Source: Lysinibacillus odysseyi 34hs-1 = NBRC 100172
GTDB taxonomy: Bacteria; Bacillota; Bacilli; Bacillales_A; Planococcaceae
Length of the DNA stretch: 64,000 nt
NCBI RefSeq assembly: GCF_001591965.1
Contig: NZ_BCVX01000010.1
Span: 124,001 to 188,000, forward strand
Direction: 5' to 3'
This document shows positions 34,601 to 43,250 of the stretch, in pieces (position 1 is the stretch's first letter; every line of letters begins with the position of its first letter). A model generated the notes under the pieces. That model was not told the origin of the DNA. It saw only the letters and a list, made by a program, of their open reading frames with translations, and made no database searches. A program made the translations under genes and the position numbers.

Positions 34601-36662
34601 CATTTTTAATAAGCGTTGGGAGCAATGCCGTATCGACTACTAACTTTAACTCTTCTCCTGTTAAAGGTGTTCCTTTGTCTGTGATGGCTTTTTTCACCGC
34701 GGCCGTTACATCTGTGACATTTTCCGGGGTAATACCCTTAATATCAATGCCTTCAAATAGCTTTACTAAATCAGCCGCATCTGGTGCTGGAGTGGCAGTG
34801 ATTTTCTCTTGTGCTACCTCAACAGGGCGTTTAATTGTATGTTTCATTTTGCCATAGGCATCCACCGTTACAATGATTTGTGCTTCTTTTAAGGATGGAG
34901 CAGCTTCTTTTATCGAAATAATGGCTGTACCTGGTCCTTTTGATGTAATGCTAATTTTTCCATCCGTTATTGTAGCTGTTGCAACATTTAGATTACTGGA
35001 TGTAACTGTTGTACCAATCATACCTACAGCAAGTGGATCCTTATGATCCGCATCCTCGGTATTATTCGCCGTTAGTGTTTGTGATACAAATGGATTGGTA
35101 ATACCGCCAGAATTCCCTCCACCTGTTGATCCACCACCTGTTGAAGGTGGAGTTGTTGGAGGAACTGTTGGCCGATCAACATCTGATGTATCCTTTATAT
35201 TTCCGATACTAGGCTGACCACCATTTGGGAATTTCACAGCCTCTTCTTTTTTTATATTATTTGGCTTAATCAGCGTCCCAATTGTGCTATCATTCGGGAC
35301 AATTAGTTGACTTCCATATTGTTGTGTCTCTACTACCGGTAAATGTGCCTTATTTTCAAGTGTTACTTTAATTGGCGTTTCGATAGTTAATTCATTTGTT
35401 TCTAGTACACCTCTAACAAGTACATCTTGATTACCAATGAAATCAATCGAATTAATTTTTCCATCAATTTCAATTCCCGACACATTGCTTCCTACCTTAA
35501 TAGCTGGTGTCGCATGATTTGTAATGATTTTTGTTTTATCACGGTTTACAACAATTTCGTCGACATTTGTGTCAGTTAGCTTGATAGCCGATTCCTGGTC
35601 ACGTTTGGCTTCCCCTTCAACAATTAGACGGCCATTCAAATCAAGACCGCTTAGCTCAATGTCTTTTTGATTTCCTTTTTTAATCGTAATATCGCCTGTT
35701 ATATTTGCATTCACTATCTTGATATAGTCACCGGCAATCGTAATGTTTGCATCAACAGTGCCGCCCGCTAAATCTAATGTCAATTGTTTATCTGCCGTTC
35801 CATCATTAAGTAACTCAAGATTACGAATTCCTACAATCTTTGTACCTATTTTGATGAAATCTAAATTGGCTTCATTTAATACATCTAGATTCCGTTTATG
35901 AAGTAACGGCTGCAACTCTTTCTTAATATAATAGACTTTGCCATCAAGGGTAATTGTATTGTCATTAATGGATGAAATAACATTTTCATCTGGTCGACGG
36001 TTTTCACGGTAATCTGTTTTGATTTCTGAACGAATGGCAAAAGCGGCCATATTAGCCCGGGTTACTGTTGAATTCCCACCATACGTTGTTGCCGTTTGAC
36101 CTATTGTAATACCTAAATCGAATAATGTTTGAATATATGGCGCTGCCCAATTGTCTTTCTGCGCATCTGTAAATGGTAAAGTAATGTCAGTTGCCGGCTC
36201 CAGTCCATATCCATTTACAAGAATTTTCGCCATTTGATTGCGTGTAATAGGTGAGCCAGGCTTAAATGTACCATCCTGATATCCATCAATAATGCCTGCT
36301 TCCTTTAATGCTGCTATATATGGGTAGGCCCAGTCACTCTTCGGAACATCCGTAAATGTATGATTAAATGTTTTATTGACATCTAACCCTAAATTAAGTG
36401 CTAAAATTTTTGAGGCTTGTGCCCGTGTTAATAATCCAGTTGGTTTGAAAGAACCATCTTTATACCCACTAACAAAGCCACGCTCAAATAATTCATTCAC
36501 ATATTCGTAATAATCAGAAGAGGCTTTAACATCCGTAAAATCTCCCTCGCTTATACTTGCTTTTGTCGATTCGGGTGCTACAACAGCAATTGCACTCGCT
36601 GCCATTGCCGTAGCCATCGCTGTTTTAAATACTTTTTCGTAATGTGCTGTGTTCTTTACCAT
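31650..36662 (-). CDS. Giant SLH cell-surface protein with Ig-like and beta-helix regions
   Basis: A 1670-residue exported protein. The signal peptide is followed by three SLH modules (about residues 38-205; e.g. FKPTGLLTRAQASKILAL, FKPGSPITRNQMAKILV). Then come a beta-strand-rich region of repeated short strands (about 230-460), a PSTGGGSTGGGNSGG linker, Ig-like domains with D/N-rich turns (VLNDLDGDGDTSANDTITF; LIDGNADGKATMGESVELAF), and a right-handed beta-helix-like region (about 1010-1230: SAGVLL..., GIRADGANVMINIKNSTVSG, GIQTKENAIVNIENSTV). I see no cysteine. AAGAGGAG precedes the ATG. Divergent from the sortase-anchored adhesin and just downstream of the two-component genes' promoter end. 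I infer an S-layer-associated adhesin or glycan-interacting protein. Confidence 0.88.
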   Translation of the reverse strand: MVKNTAHYEKVFKTAMATAMAASAIAVVAPESTKASISEGDFTDVKASSDYYEYVNELFERGFVSGYKDGSFKPTGLLTRAQASKILALNLGLDVNKTFNHTFTDVPKSDWAYPYIAALKEAGIIDGYQDGTFKPGSPITRNQMAKILVNGYGLEPATDITLPFTDAQKDNWAAPYIQTLFDLGITIGQTATTYGGNSTVTRANMAAFAIRSEIKTDYRENRRPDENVISSINDNTITLDGKVYYIKKELQPLLHKRNLDVLNEANLDFIKIGTKIVGIRNLELLNDGTADKQLTLDLAGGTVDANITIAGDYIKIVNANITGDITIKKGNQKDIELSGLDLNGRLIVEGEAKRDQESAIKLTDTNVDEIVVNRDKTKIITNHATPAIKVGSNVSGIEIDGKINSIDFIGNQDVLVRGVLETNELTIETPIKVTLENKAHLPVVETQQYGSQLIVPNDSTIGTLIKPNNIKKEEAVKFPNGGQPSIGNIKDTSDVDRPTVPPTTPPSTGGGSTGGGNSGGITNPFVSQTLTANNTEDADHKDPLAVGMIGTTVTSSNLNVATATITDGKISITSKGPGTAIISIKEAAPSLKEAQIIVTVDAYGKMKHTIKRPVEVAQEKITATPAPDAADLVKLFEGIDIKGITPENVTDVTAAVKKAITDKGTPLTGEELKLVVDTALLPTLIKNDNPSLEQVSTPLDLVTAGPNGTSFEWKSVTKVGDHNASIDLSTGNVTQDDADDENDKFMLNVTATNGTSIKAKTIETTILESRNPYLVSAVLNDLDGDGDTSANDTITFTFSEPIVYTGNPEDIAEQYFGNPNAFGNEPIEVIWSEDKTKLTVKIGGGDLSNAFKLDSDITLIANAVKDSNGVTNEAKTIKLQQALYDYEIIQNNLTGDFIWQNNTVISEAAGKIKDSITFSRNGKQVEDVDISYTAEDILIDSGSIESGTFKLKSVNVMKNGKTEKVTFKNGETLNVTTLSVLRVKNTNEFINSVNNQYVVDKRVKTVKVDSTITTPIELTSYIDIKYPVSIDGQNQLVLQGVQISANDEKVKLEKLRVEGAYTNSSYRSSVLVWGNAKVELDEVEINQINTGGYSYAGVLLRNDNAELDVNNSKILATLVRSGSNGQHGSGIRADGANVMINIKNSTVSGKTKKQILNNGNLDYGYNAFGIQTKENAIVNIENSTVTAGAEEEVVNTIKSYGIYLGQGSSLTMTGTNKIHVIGPNSNAYGIGNNDKYNKLDVSTDFEADREAYPETIKELYEYDINTVVALNSAWSKIDENLIKANNPSIQEVTESLNLPVEVGGVSVSWAADTVDGATVNTNGTVTRSSNDDEDDVVTLTATLTHNGMTKTKEFQVAIKENKVPEIASATLIDGNADGKATMGESVELAFSEPVTFGQLFIGDQEISTEMGFWSEDKKKLTVTLQDDITAADTINVKVNKLKDAANNSIVERTVELTVPSATEAFKISNVNITQNGAEPVTITQQGIYKFSVDINLTTDGEGFTVGGVDVAKVSGQVIKKIETEKYDVTLELGGNPYTVVTATEKIASGENPKLTTYIRYPGNTYKAEVIQPSLIPSPGSEQIASFTVSDAIQLAGENTRNQTVAITIGEEEVEKEITLSSETTNSTLAAAIATAFADVFSDYTITAENNKVIIAANTKARNLTISARLK

Positions 36663-36729
36663 CTAGTATTTTCTCCTCTTTTTGGTAGATTGGTTTAGTA
36701 AATTCCTTACACAGCTTAACAAATAGCGA

Positions 36730-36748
36730 CTAAACAAAATCTGAACAA
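36730..36748 (-). promoter_or_regulatory. SARP-like direct repeat before the giant SLH gene
   Basis: On the minus strand TTGTTCAG-ATT-TTGTTTAG: two eight-base repeats starting exactly 11 bases apart. It differs from the repeat at 37062-37080 only by a C/T exchange in each copy. This spacing is that of SARP operators, and a SARP-like regulator is encoded 8.4 kb away. Confidence 0.6.
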
Positions 36749-37061
36749 ATCCGCTATCTCTTATGTTATACATACAACTTTCTTTCATCTCACTAACTAC
36801 TAAGCCTCTTTAATCTATCAGCAGTGACTTGGCTAACTTTAACTAAATGAGACTTCATCTTCTCTTGAAGTGAGCTGTTGTATAGTCAGCGCTTCCACCG
36901 ACTATTGAATTATGAATTGGCTACCCAAAGGTTACCCCGGAATAAAATTAAATTTGTTGGATTTTAGAATAGCTCATCCCTTTGAGAGACTTTTTAGTTC
37001 TTTATTTGTTTTTATATACATATAAATGGTATTTTAAGGTTTTTTTAGAAAGATAATATAA

Positions 37062-37080
37062 TTGTTTAGATTTTGTTCAG
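37062..37080 (+). promoter_or_regulatory. SARP-like direct repeat before the adhesin gene
   Basis: TTGTTTAG-ATT-TTGTTCAG on the plus strand, two repeats starting 11 bases apart, ending 10 bases before a TATAAT box at 37091-37096. There is no good -35 box at normal spacing, as in activator-dependent promoters. In known SARP promoters the nearer repeat also sits about 8 bases from the -10. Confidence 0.62.
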
Positions 37081-37090
37081 TTCTGAAAAT

Positions 37091-37096
37091 TATAAT
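37091..37096 (+). promoter_or_regulatory. -10 box of the adhesin gene
   Basis: TATAAT, a perfect -10 hexamer, placed directly after the direct repeats. The nearest TTGTTT/TTGTTC candidates for a -35 box are at wrong distances (23 and 12 bases). This would give a 5' untranslated region of about 260 bases. Confidence 0.5.
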
Positions 37097-37364
37097 AAAG
37101 CTAAAATTTGAAAGGAGTGGGTCTATTATTCATAGAGTTAGGAAGCAGCAAAGATACATTTGAATGAAGAAATTCTTTTATAGGAAATTCTAATTACCTA
37201 TCGTAGAGTATCACTCATTTGTATCCCTTATGACGACAAGCCAATAGAAAGAAAGAGAGAGCAACCGATTGTTTGCAGCATTCCTTTCTTTAGTCTTTAA
37301 AGGATGCAATCGTCGTCAGCAAACAGCATTAGGTATCTCTCTGGACTTAGAAAAGGAGAGAAAC

Positions 37365-40300
37365 ATGAAGAAATTCAATCTAGCAATTATTACATTGCTA
37401 CTCGTATTCCAAACTATCTTATCGCCGATTTCAGTTTTTGCAGACGTGGCCGATCCTATATCTCTGCCTTCAACTGAAGCTAGTGACGATGCTGGAACTA
37501 CGACTAATCCTGGTGATGCAGGTGAACCTTCACCACCAGCTATCCCTGAAGATAGTGCAGGAACCGGTTCAGATGATGGGGATGAGTCACCTGGAACACC
37601 ACCAGCTGCACCTGAAGAAGGGGAAAATGATACTAGTGACGGGGACGAAGATACAGGAGGCACGACAGATAATTCAGATAAAGTACCGGCTTCGGAAGAT
37701 AAAACAGAGCCAATAATAACATCCACATTACCTCCTACGGATTTATCTCCTTCGATACGATTAGATTTATTCGAATTAAAGATTAATGGTATCGATGTAG
37801 TACCCCCAGCATTTGAAAAAGAGTTGGAACAAAGTCAGCAAGCACAAGGAAAGTTTGTGTTTAAAGCTGATTTACCAGAGGATGTGAAAGCAGGAGACTT
37901 TTTCACCTATTCACTACCAGCTTCATTAATTGATTTTAATAATGCATTTAATGGGCAAAAAGATTCAACTCCGGCTTCTCCAGCATTTAGTTGGAGCACT
38001 GTCGGAAACTTAGTAACGGTCACGATAACGGAAGATCCTTCTCCTGATATTGCTGGTTCTACCGATGTTGGATTTGAAATGAATTTCACATCAGGTTTCA
38101 ACCTGTATGGCAATAGTTTAGAGCAGGACCTAGTAATTCCAACTGTCGGAAATGGAACAGACACTGTGAAGCTTACATTCCTGCCGTCTTCTAGCGGGGA
38201 GAAGATGGTTTCCAAAGAAAGTAAAGGTGTAACAATAGATGATGGTGAGCGTATTATTGATTGGGAAGTATGGATCAATAGAGCTGGTAAAAATCTTGAA
38301 AATGCAAAAGTACAGGATACACCAAGTAATGGACACGATATTGTGTCAAATTCTGTTACTCTTGAGACATATGAAGTTGGCTTAAATGGTGTAATAGCAA
38401 CCGCTATAGACACACAATCTGGTCTAAACTTCGAAGAGATTAATCTCAACGGTAAAAATGCGTACAAAATCACATATCAGACAAAAGTTAACTTACCAAT
38501 CGCTGAGCAGGAAGGGCAAAAAACATTTACGAATACCCTCACATTAATTGACCCTGCTTATGGGTCCTCTGATAGTAAAACAGCTACTACTACGTATGGT
38601 AAGGCATTAGAAAAAAGTAAGGACAGCTCAAAAATAAGTAATAACTATGTATCTTCATGGGAAGTCCGCTACAACTATAATCAAGCAGCTATTGACCAAG
38701 CAGATGCTTGGATAGAAGATACATTGCCAACTGGCCATATCATTGATACATCTACTATTAAAGTATATGAAATGACGGTGAATGATACTGGCATAGCAAC
38801 AGGGGCCGGTACCGAGGTTAATGTGGCGGACTATAGTGTCGTTGATGTAGAAAATGGCTTTAAATTAACGTTTAATAATGATATTACTAAAGCATATCGC
38901 ATTACGTATGATGCAAAGCTGCCGAGTGACTTTTACAGTAACTCTTCAGAGACAATGACAAACTCTGTTATCAGCGGCACTGTATCAACCGCAAAAACAG
39001 CAACACACACATTGACAGAAGGCATCTTATCAAAATCCCGAACAGTAGACACAGATAAAAAAGAGATTACATGGTCAATTACTGTAAGAGCAGACAATGG
39101 GACGATTACTGGAACAGATATCAAGGACTTAAAAATTGAGGATATATTTGCAGATAAGTCTTATAATGCGCCGCATGAATTAGTAGATACAAATAATGAC
39201 GGTACAATAGATGCTGCTGATATCAATGTAGCGAATATGACAGGGCAGACTATTTCTATTGATGCTAATGGCTTTACGCTTACTGGTGGTACAGTGGCAA
39301 AAGGACAAACAGCGGTTATTACCTATAAGACAGCGTACGAAATCCTGCCGGATGGCTCGATCTATGAGCAAGGCTACGGTAATACAGCTGCAGCCAGCTG
39401 GACGACTGATAAATCATATTCTATTACGAAAACAGCCAACTATCATCCAGAGAGTAACTCTGTTAATAATGGACGAAAAAAAGGGACGTACGATTACATT
39501 GATCAAGTTTTCAACTGGGATATTAAGGTCAATATTAACAAGCAAAATATTAATAATGCCGTCTTAGAAGATACAATTGGAGAAGGTCATGAAATTGTGC
39601 CGGATACCTTCGAGATAAAAGAATTCACATTAACTACACCAAATGATGATGAAATCGGGACTGAAGGTGCCGTTTTAGATTCTAGTTTATACACATTAAC
39701 TATTGCGGCAGATAATAAAAGCTTTACTGTTACATTTGCAGATGATTTAGGGACTGCGAATAATAAAGTATATATTGTTAAATATCAAACGAAGGATTCT
39801 GACAACATCGTTGGGATTGAATCTACTACGAAAGCTGACAAGAATAAACCGTATACTAATACGGCGACATTTACAACAAATGTAGGTGGAAGCTCGAAAG
39901 TTTACAATTTACCTGCCACACCTGTGACACTAAGTCATGCAAACGAATTAATTACAAAAGGTGCTCCAAATAGTAACCCCACTACAGAGAGATTAACATG
40001 GACGCTGAATATTAATTATTCACTTTCTACACTGGGTGCTGCTAAAGTCAGCGATGTACCTTCAGAAAATCAACTATTATTAAAAGATACAATTAAAGTG
40101 AAAAAATATACTGTGAATGCAAGTAATGGTCCATCTGTTCCTGGTGGAGCATGGGTAGATCCCGCTGATTTAGGATTTACCGTAACGTTTCCAGCAACAG
40201 GCGGTTTTGAAATCGACTTTGGGGAGTTGAACAAAGAGGGCTATCAAATCCAATACCAAACATTAGTACTTGGTAAAGTGGGTGACCCTTATAATAACGA

Positions 40301-43199
40301 AGCTAAAATTCACTTTGGTTTCGAAACTGCTGACAATCAAGAAAAAGAAGCAAAATATAACGGCAAGTTTAGCTTTAGTGCATCAGATGCGGATTTCTCG
40401 TTAACAAAAGGAAATATGAAATTTAATAAGGTTGGCCTAAATACGTTAACGGCTGCTAAACAACCATTAGCAAATGTAGAATTTGAATTAGTCAAAATGG
40501 TAAAGGGATCACCTTATATTGTAGCAACAGCAACATCTGACACAGATGGTAATGTACTATTCGAGGACGTTAATTATGCGAACTATCTTGTGAGAGAAAA
40601 AGCTGCACCGACAGGTTATGAACTAATGACGAACTATGCAATTAAGTTAGATGCAACGACTGATACAAAGTTGGATGCCAATACTGCTAAAGTCATTGAA
40701 CTTGTGAATAATGAACAAGTTGATACAGCAAACGCCTGCCCAAATTTCATATTAACAGTGAAAGACATTGACGGCAATGCAGTCGCTAATAAAGCAATTA
40801 CATTAGTGGATAGCAACGGTGTCCCAACATACTCAGGTACGACAAATGCTTCAGGAAAAGTATCAGACATTAAACGTCCGGGCACAAATGGTCCAGGTAC
40901 ATCGGTTCAAGCTGGTGAGTATACAGTGCTGGATGCCGATGGTAACACATTAGGTACTGTTATCGTGAAATATGGTCAAAATGAATGTCATGATGAAATC
41001 CAACCAACAAATTCTTGCTCCGTATTTACTATTACCGTGAAGGATGAGAATAAAGATCCGCGGCCAAATGTAATAGTAACATTAAAAAACGCAAGCAACA
41101 CTGAAATTGCTACAGGAAAAACAGACAATGATGGTGTGTTTACGATGACAACACCACCTCCAGCAGGTACGTATAAACTTTATGAAGGTACAATTTTCTT
41201 GGGAACTGTAACTGTAACCTATCAAAATGAAAATTGTAATGCTGAAATTATACAGGCGCCAACATGTGAGGCATTTACATTAACTGTGAATAATGTAGAT
41301 GGCAAGCCGAATCAAGGTGTAATGGTAGAAATTAAAGATAAAAACAAGCCAGATGCTGCTGTTCCACAACCTACTGGTGTAACTGATGCAGATGGTAAAG
41401 TAGCGATTACTAACCTTCCGCCAGGTGAATATGAAGTATATGAAAACAATAAGAAAATCGGTGATTTCATAGTTGATACTGACTGTGAAGCAACGGTTCA
41501 GCCATTACCAGCATGTTCAGTATTCATGCTGACAGTGAAAGATGAGGATGGTATTTTACCAGCAGGAACAGAAGTAACCGTTACGAATACAGACACAGAT
41601 AGTTCGTTTACAGCCAAAGTTGGCGAAAACGGTGAAGTAACATTCCCATCAACAACACCTTCAGGAAAGTACGAAGTTAGTATTACAGCTTCTGGAAAGT
41701 CCCTTGGTGAATTTAATGTAACCTATTCAAATTCATGTGCTGACATAGTTGAAAAACCACGGGCATGTGATATTTTCACAATCACCGTAAAAGATTCAGA
41801 TGGCAGCCTGAAACAAAATACAAAGGTAATCATCGTAGACAGCAATGGAACTGCCGTGACAACTACTGGTCAGACAGATGAGAATGGCGAGATTCATTTG
41901 CCAAAAAATCAGGAACCAGGTATGTACACTGTTTATGAGGTAATAGATAGTGATACAAAAGGTGATAAGATTGGAGAAGTGAAAATCACTTATACAGATA
42001 ATTGTAAAGGTGAGGTTCAGAAAAATGCTTGTCCAATTTATACTTTAACGGTGAATGACAATAACTTAAAACCAGTTGGCAAAAATGTCAAAGTAACAAT
42101 TCAAAATCAAGCCGGAGAAGTTGTTACGTCTGGTTTAACAAATGCAGAAGGCAAAGTTGCATTTGAAGATAAGACCAAGCTTCAGCAAGGACAAAGTTAT
42201 ACAGTATATAACGAGGCAGGCATTAAATTAGGTGATATTACGGTAAGCTATGTGGATAATATTTGCGGCGCAGCAGTACAAATTCCATATAAAGCTTGTC
42301 CAATCTTCACGCTGACAATCCAAGATATATACGGTATTAATCGTCCGCATGTAGAATTCATGATTAAAGATTTACAAAATAACACGATTGCTGCTGGTAA
42401 AACAAATGAACAGGGTATTGCGACAATTCCTTATACGGTTAAACCTGATGCTTACTATGTGTATGAAGGAAATATATTAATAGCAACAATTATTGTAACG
42501 GACGGATGTTCAGCATTGGCTAAGCCTTCTTACTCAGGTGGCGGCGGTGGATGGACCCCTGATCCGGAAAAACCAGTAGATCCAAATAAACCAACTCCTG
42601 ATCCGGAAAAACCAGTAGATCCAAACAAACCAACTCCTGATCCGGAAAAACCGGTAGATCCAAACAAACCAACTCCTGATCCGGAAAAACCGATAGATCC
42701 AAACAAACCAACTCCTGATCCGGAAAAACCGGTAGATCCGAACAAACCGATTCCTGACCCAGAGAAACCAGTGGATCCAACAAACCCATCGACGACACCG
42801 GAAGTACCAGGTAATTCAGAAAAACCAACTACGGGCTCTAATAACCCAACAAACCCTGGAAAAACAGAGACTACTAAACCATCTGTTAATGACATCATTG
42901 ATCTAGGCAAAAATTTACCTCCATATAATCCTTCTACAGCAACGAAAGATACGCTAGATGTTTATAAGGATTTCCTGGATAAATTTAATTCCCTAACAAA
43001 AGAGGAACATGCGGAAGTAGCAAAGTCTTTAGATATCGATAAGATTAAAGCAACAGCTAAGCAGTTAGAATCACAGTTGAAACAAGCAGGAAAATTGCCA
43101 CAGACAGACGGAGCTGATCAAACCGCTCTTACACTATTTGGTGTAATTCTTGTTCTCGTCGCATGTTACTCGTTACGCCGCCGTGAGTCTTTCAAATAG
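37365..43199 (+). CDS. Giant sortase-anchored adhesin with seven Cys-paired repeats
   Basis: A 1944-residue surface protein. The start at 37365 follows AAAAGGAGAG; the signal peptide ends SVFADV. Layout: acidic Pro/Gly/Asp-rich linker (to about residue 125); a region of several collagen-binding/Ig-fold adhesin modules (130-1010) repeating forms such as WEVRYNYNQ...DTLPTGH and FNWDIKVNIN...EDTIGEGH; one SpaA/CnaB module (1017-1120, PLANVEFELVK...APTGYE); seven domains of about 85 residues each with two cysteines (about 1125-1715); six PDPEKPVDPNKPT repeats; a helical segment; the sorting signal LPQTD (43095-43109) with membrane segment and RRR tail. A sortase gene converges from downstream. 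Role in adhesion is inferred. Confidence 0.9.
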   Translation: MKKFNLAIITLLLVFQTILSPISVFADVADPISLPSTEASDDAGTTTNPGDAGEPSPPAIPEDSAGTGSDDGDESPGTPPAAPEEGENDTSDGDEDTGGTTDNSDKVPASEDKTEPIITSTLPPTDLSPSIRLDLFELKINGIDVVPPAFEKELEQSQQAQGKFVFKADLPEDVKAGDFFTYSLPASLIDFNNAFNGQKDSTPASPAFSWSTVGNLVTVTITEDPSPDIAGSTDVGFEMNFTSGFNLYGNSLEQDLVIPTVGNGTDTVKLTFLPSSSGEKMVSKESKGVTIDDGERIIDWEVWINRAGKNLENAKVQDTPSNGHDIVSNSVTLETYEVGLNGVIATAIDTQSGLNFEEINLNGKNAYKITYQTKVNLPIAEQEGQKTFTNTLTLIDPAYGSSDSKTATTTYGKALEKSKDSSKISNNYVSSWEVRYNYNQAAIDQADAWIEDTLPTGHIIDTSTIKVYEMTVNDTGIATGAGTEVNVADYSVVDVENGFKLTFNNDITKAYRITYDAKLPSDFYSNSSETMTNSVISGTVSTAKTATHTLTEGILSKSRTVDTDKKEITWSITVRADNGTITGTDIKDLKIEDIFADKSYNAPHELVDTNNDGTIDAADINVANMTGQTISIDANGFTLTGGTVAKGQTAVITYKTAYEILPDGSIYEQGYGNTAAASWTTDKSYSITKTANYHPESNSVNNGRKKGTYDYIDQVFNWDIKVNINKQNINNAVLEDTIGEGHEIVPDTFEIKEFTLTTPNDDEIGTEGAVLDSSLYTLTIAADNKSFTVTFADDLGTANNKVYIVKYQTKDSDNIVGIESTTKADKNKPYTNTATFTTNVGGSSKVYNLPATPVTLSHANELITKGAPNSNPTTERLTWTLNINYSLSTLGAAKVSDVPSENQLLLKDTIKVKKYTVNASNGPSVPGGAWVDPADLGFTVTFPATGGFEIDFGELNKEGYQIQYQTLVLGKVGDPYNNEAKIHFGFETADNQEKEAKYNGKFSFSASDADFSLTKGNMKFNKVGLNTLTAAKQPLANVEFELVKMVKGSPYIVATATSDTDGNVLFEDVNYANYLVREKAAPTGYELMTNYAIKLDATTDTKLDANTAKVIELVNNEQVDTANACPNFILTVKDIDGNAVANKAITLVDSNGVPTYSGTTNASGKVSDIKRPGTNGPGTSVQAGEYTVLDADGNTLGTVIVKYGQNECHDEIQPTNSCSVFTITVKDENKDPRPNVIVTLKNASNTEIATGKTDNDGVFTMTTPPPAGTYKLYEGTIFLGTVTVTYQNENCNAEIIQAPTCEAFTLTVNNVDGKPNQGVMVEIKDKNKPDAAVPQPTGVTDADGKVAITNLPPGEYEVYENNKKIGDFIVDTDCEATVQPLPACSVFMLTVKDEDGILPAGTEVTVTNTDTDSSFTAKVGENGEVTFPSTTPSGKYEVSITASGKSLGEFNVTYSNSCADIVEKPRACDIFTITVKDSDGSLKQNTKVIIVDSNGTAVTTTGQTDENGEIHLPKNQEPGMYTVYEVIDSDTKGDKIGEVKITYTDNCKGEVQKNACPIYTLTVNDNNLKPVGKNVKVTIQNQAGEVVTSGLTNAEGKVAFEDKTKLQQGQSYTVYNEAGIKLGDITVSYVDNICGAAVQIPYKACPIFTLTIQDIYGINRPHVEFMIKDLQNNTIAAGKTNEQGIATIPYTVKPDAYYVYEGNILIATIIVTDGCSALAKPSYSGGGGGWTPDPEKPVDPNKPTPDPEKPVDPNKPTPDPEKPVDPNKPTPDPEKPIDPNKPTPDPEKPVDPNKPIPDPEKPVDPTNPSTTPEVPGNSEKPTTGSNNPTNPGKTETTKPSVNDIIDLGKNLPPYNPSTATKDTLDVYKDFLDKFNSLTKEEHAEVAKSLDIDKIKATAKQLESQLKQAGKLPQTDGADQTALTLFGVILVLVACYSLRRRESFK
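40737..42509 (+). repeat. Seven tandem Cys-paired Ig/CnaB-like domains
   Basis: Each domain opens with a (A/S/T)C-x-(F/Y)-x-LTV-type strand and closes with a second Cys 70-83 residues later; successive domains are joined by only 9-11 residues. Cys codon pairs start at 40737/40985, 41016/41235, 41265/41484, 41514/41736, 41766/42003, 42030/42264 and 42297/42507. The regular pairing predicts one disulfide per domain tying the first strand to the last. Confidence 0.82.
42558..42791 (+). repeat. 39-bp tandem repeat (PDPEKPVDPNKPT, six copies)
   Basis: Six in-frame 39-bp units encode a Pro-rich wall-spanning stalk. The first five are nearly identical at base level and the sixth has diverged, pointing to recent expansion. 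Copy number may vary between strains. Confidence 0.93.
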
Positions 43200-43211
43200 T
43201 TGCAATAAGAT

Positions 43212-43247
43212 AACCCCAAGAACCTAAGGTATCTTGGGGTTTCTTCT
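43212..43247. terminator. Bidirectional terminator between adhesin and sortase
   Basis: AACCCCAAGA pairs perfectly with TCTTGGGGTT around a 10-base loop; TCTTCTTTTTT follows on the plus strand. Confidence 0.88.
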
Positions 43248-43250
43248 TTT

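Larger units (their letters stand above)
36663..37364. other. 702-base divergent regulatory region of the two giant surface genes
   Basis: It separates two outward-facing genes and contains no credible gene. An open frame from 37269 merely extends the adhesin gene upstream of its ribosome binding site. It holds an 11-bp-spaced direct repeat near each end (36730-36748 and 37062-37080), each oriented toward its own gene, and a TATAAT at 37091-37096. The length is large for a simple promoter region and suggests complex control. Confidence 0.7.

Noticed and set aside
34090-34857. 255-codon plus-strand frame
   Set aside because: Antisense shadow of the giant SLH gene, with Ser/Val-rich low-quality translation and no start site.
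37269-37364. Upstream extension of the adhesin
   Set aside because: The strong ribosome binding site and a classical signal peptide place the start at 37365; the extra residues would block export.
42558-42791. CRISPR array
   Set aside because: Units are contiguous 39-bp in-frame coding repeats without spacers, and no cas genes are present.
42520-42910. Minus-strand Gly/Ser- and Leu/Asp-rich frames
   Set aside because: They are reverse readings of the 39-bp Pro-rich repeat of the adhesin; the repetitive composition keeps them open by chance.
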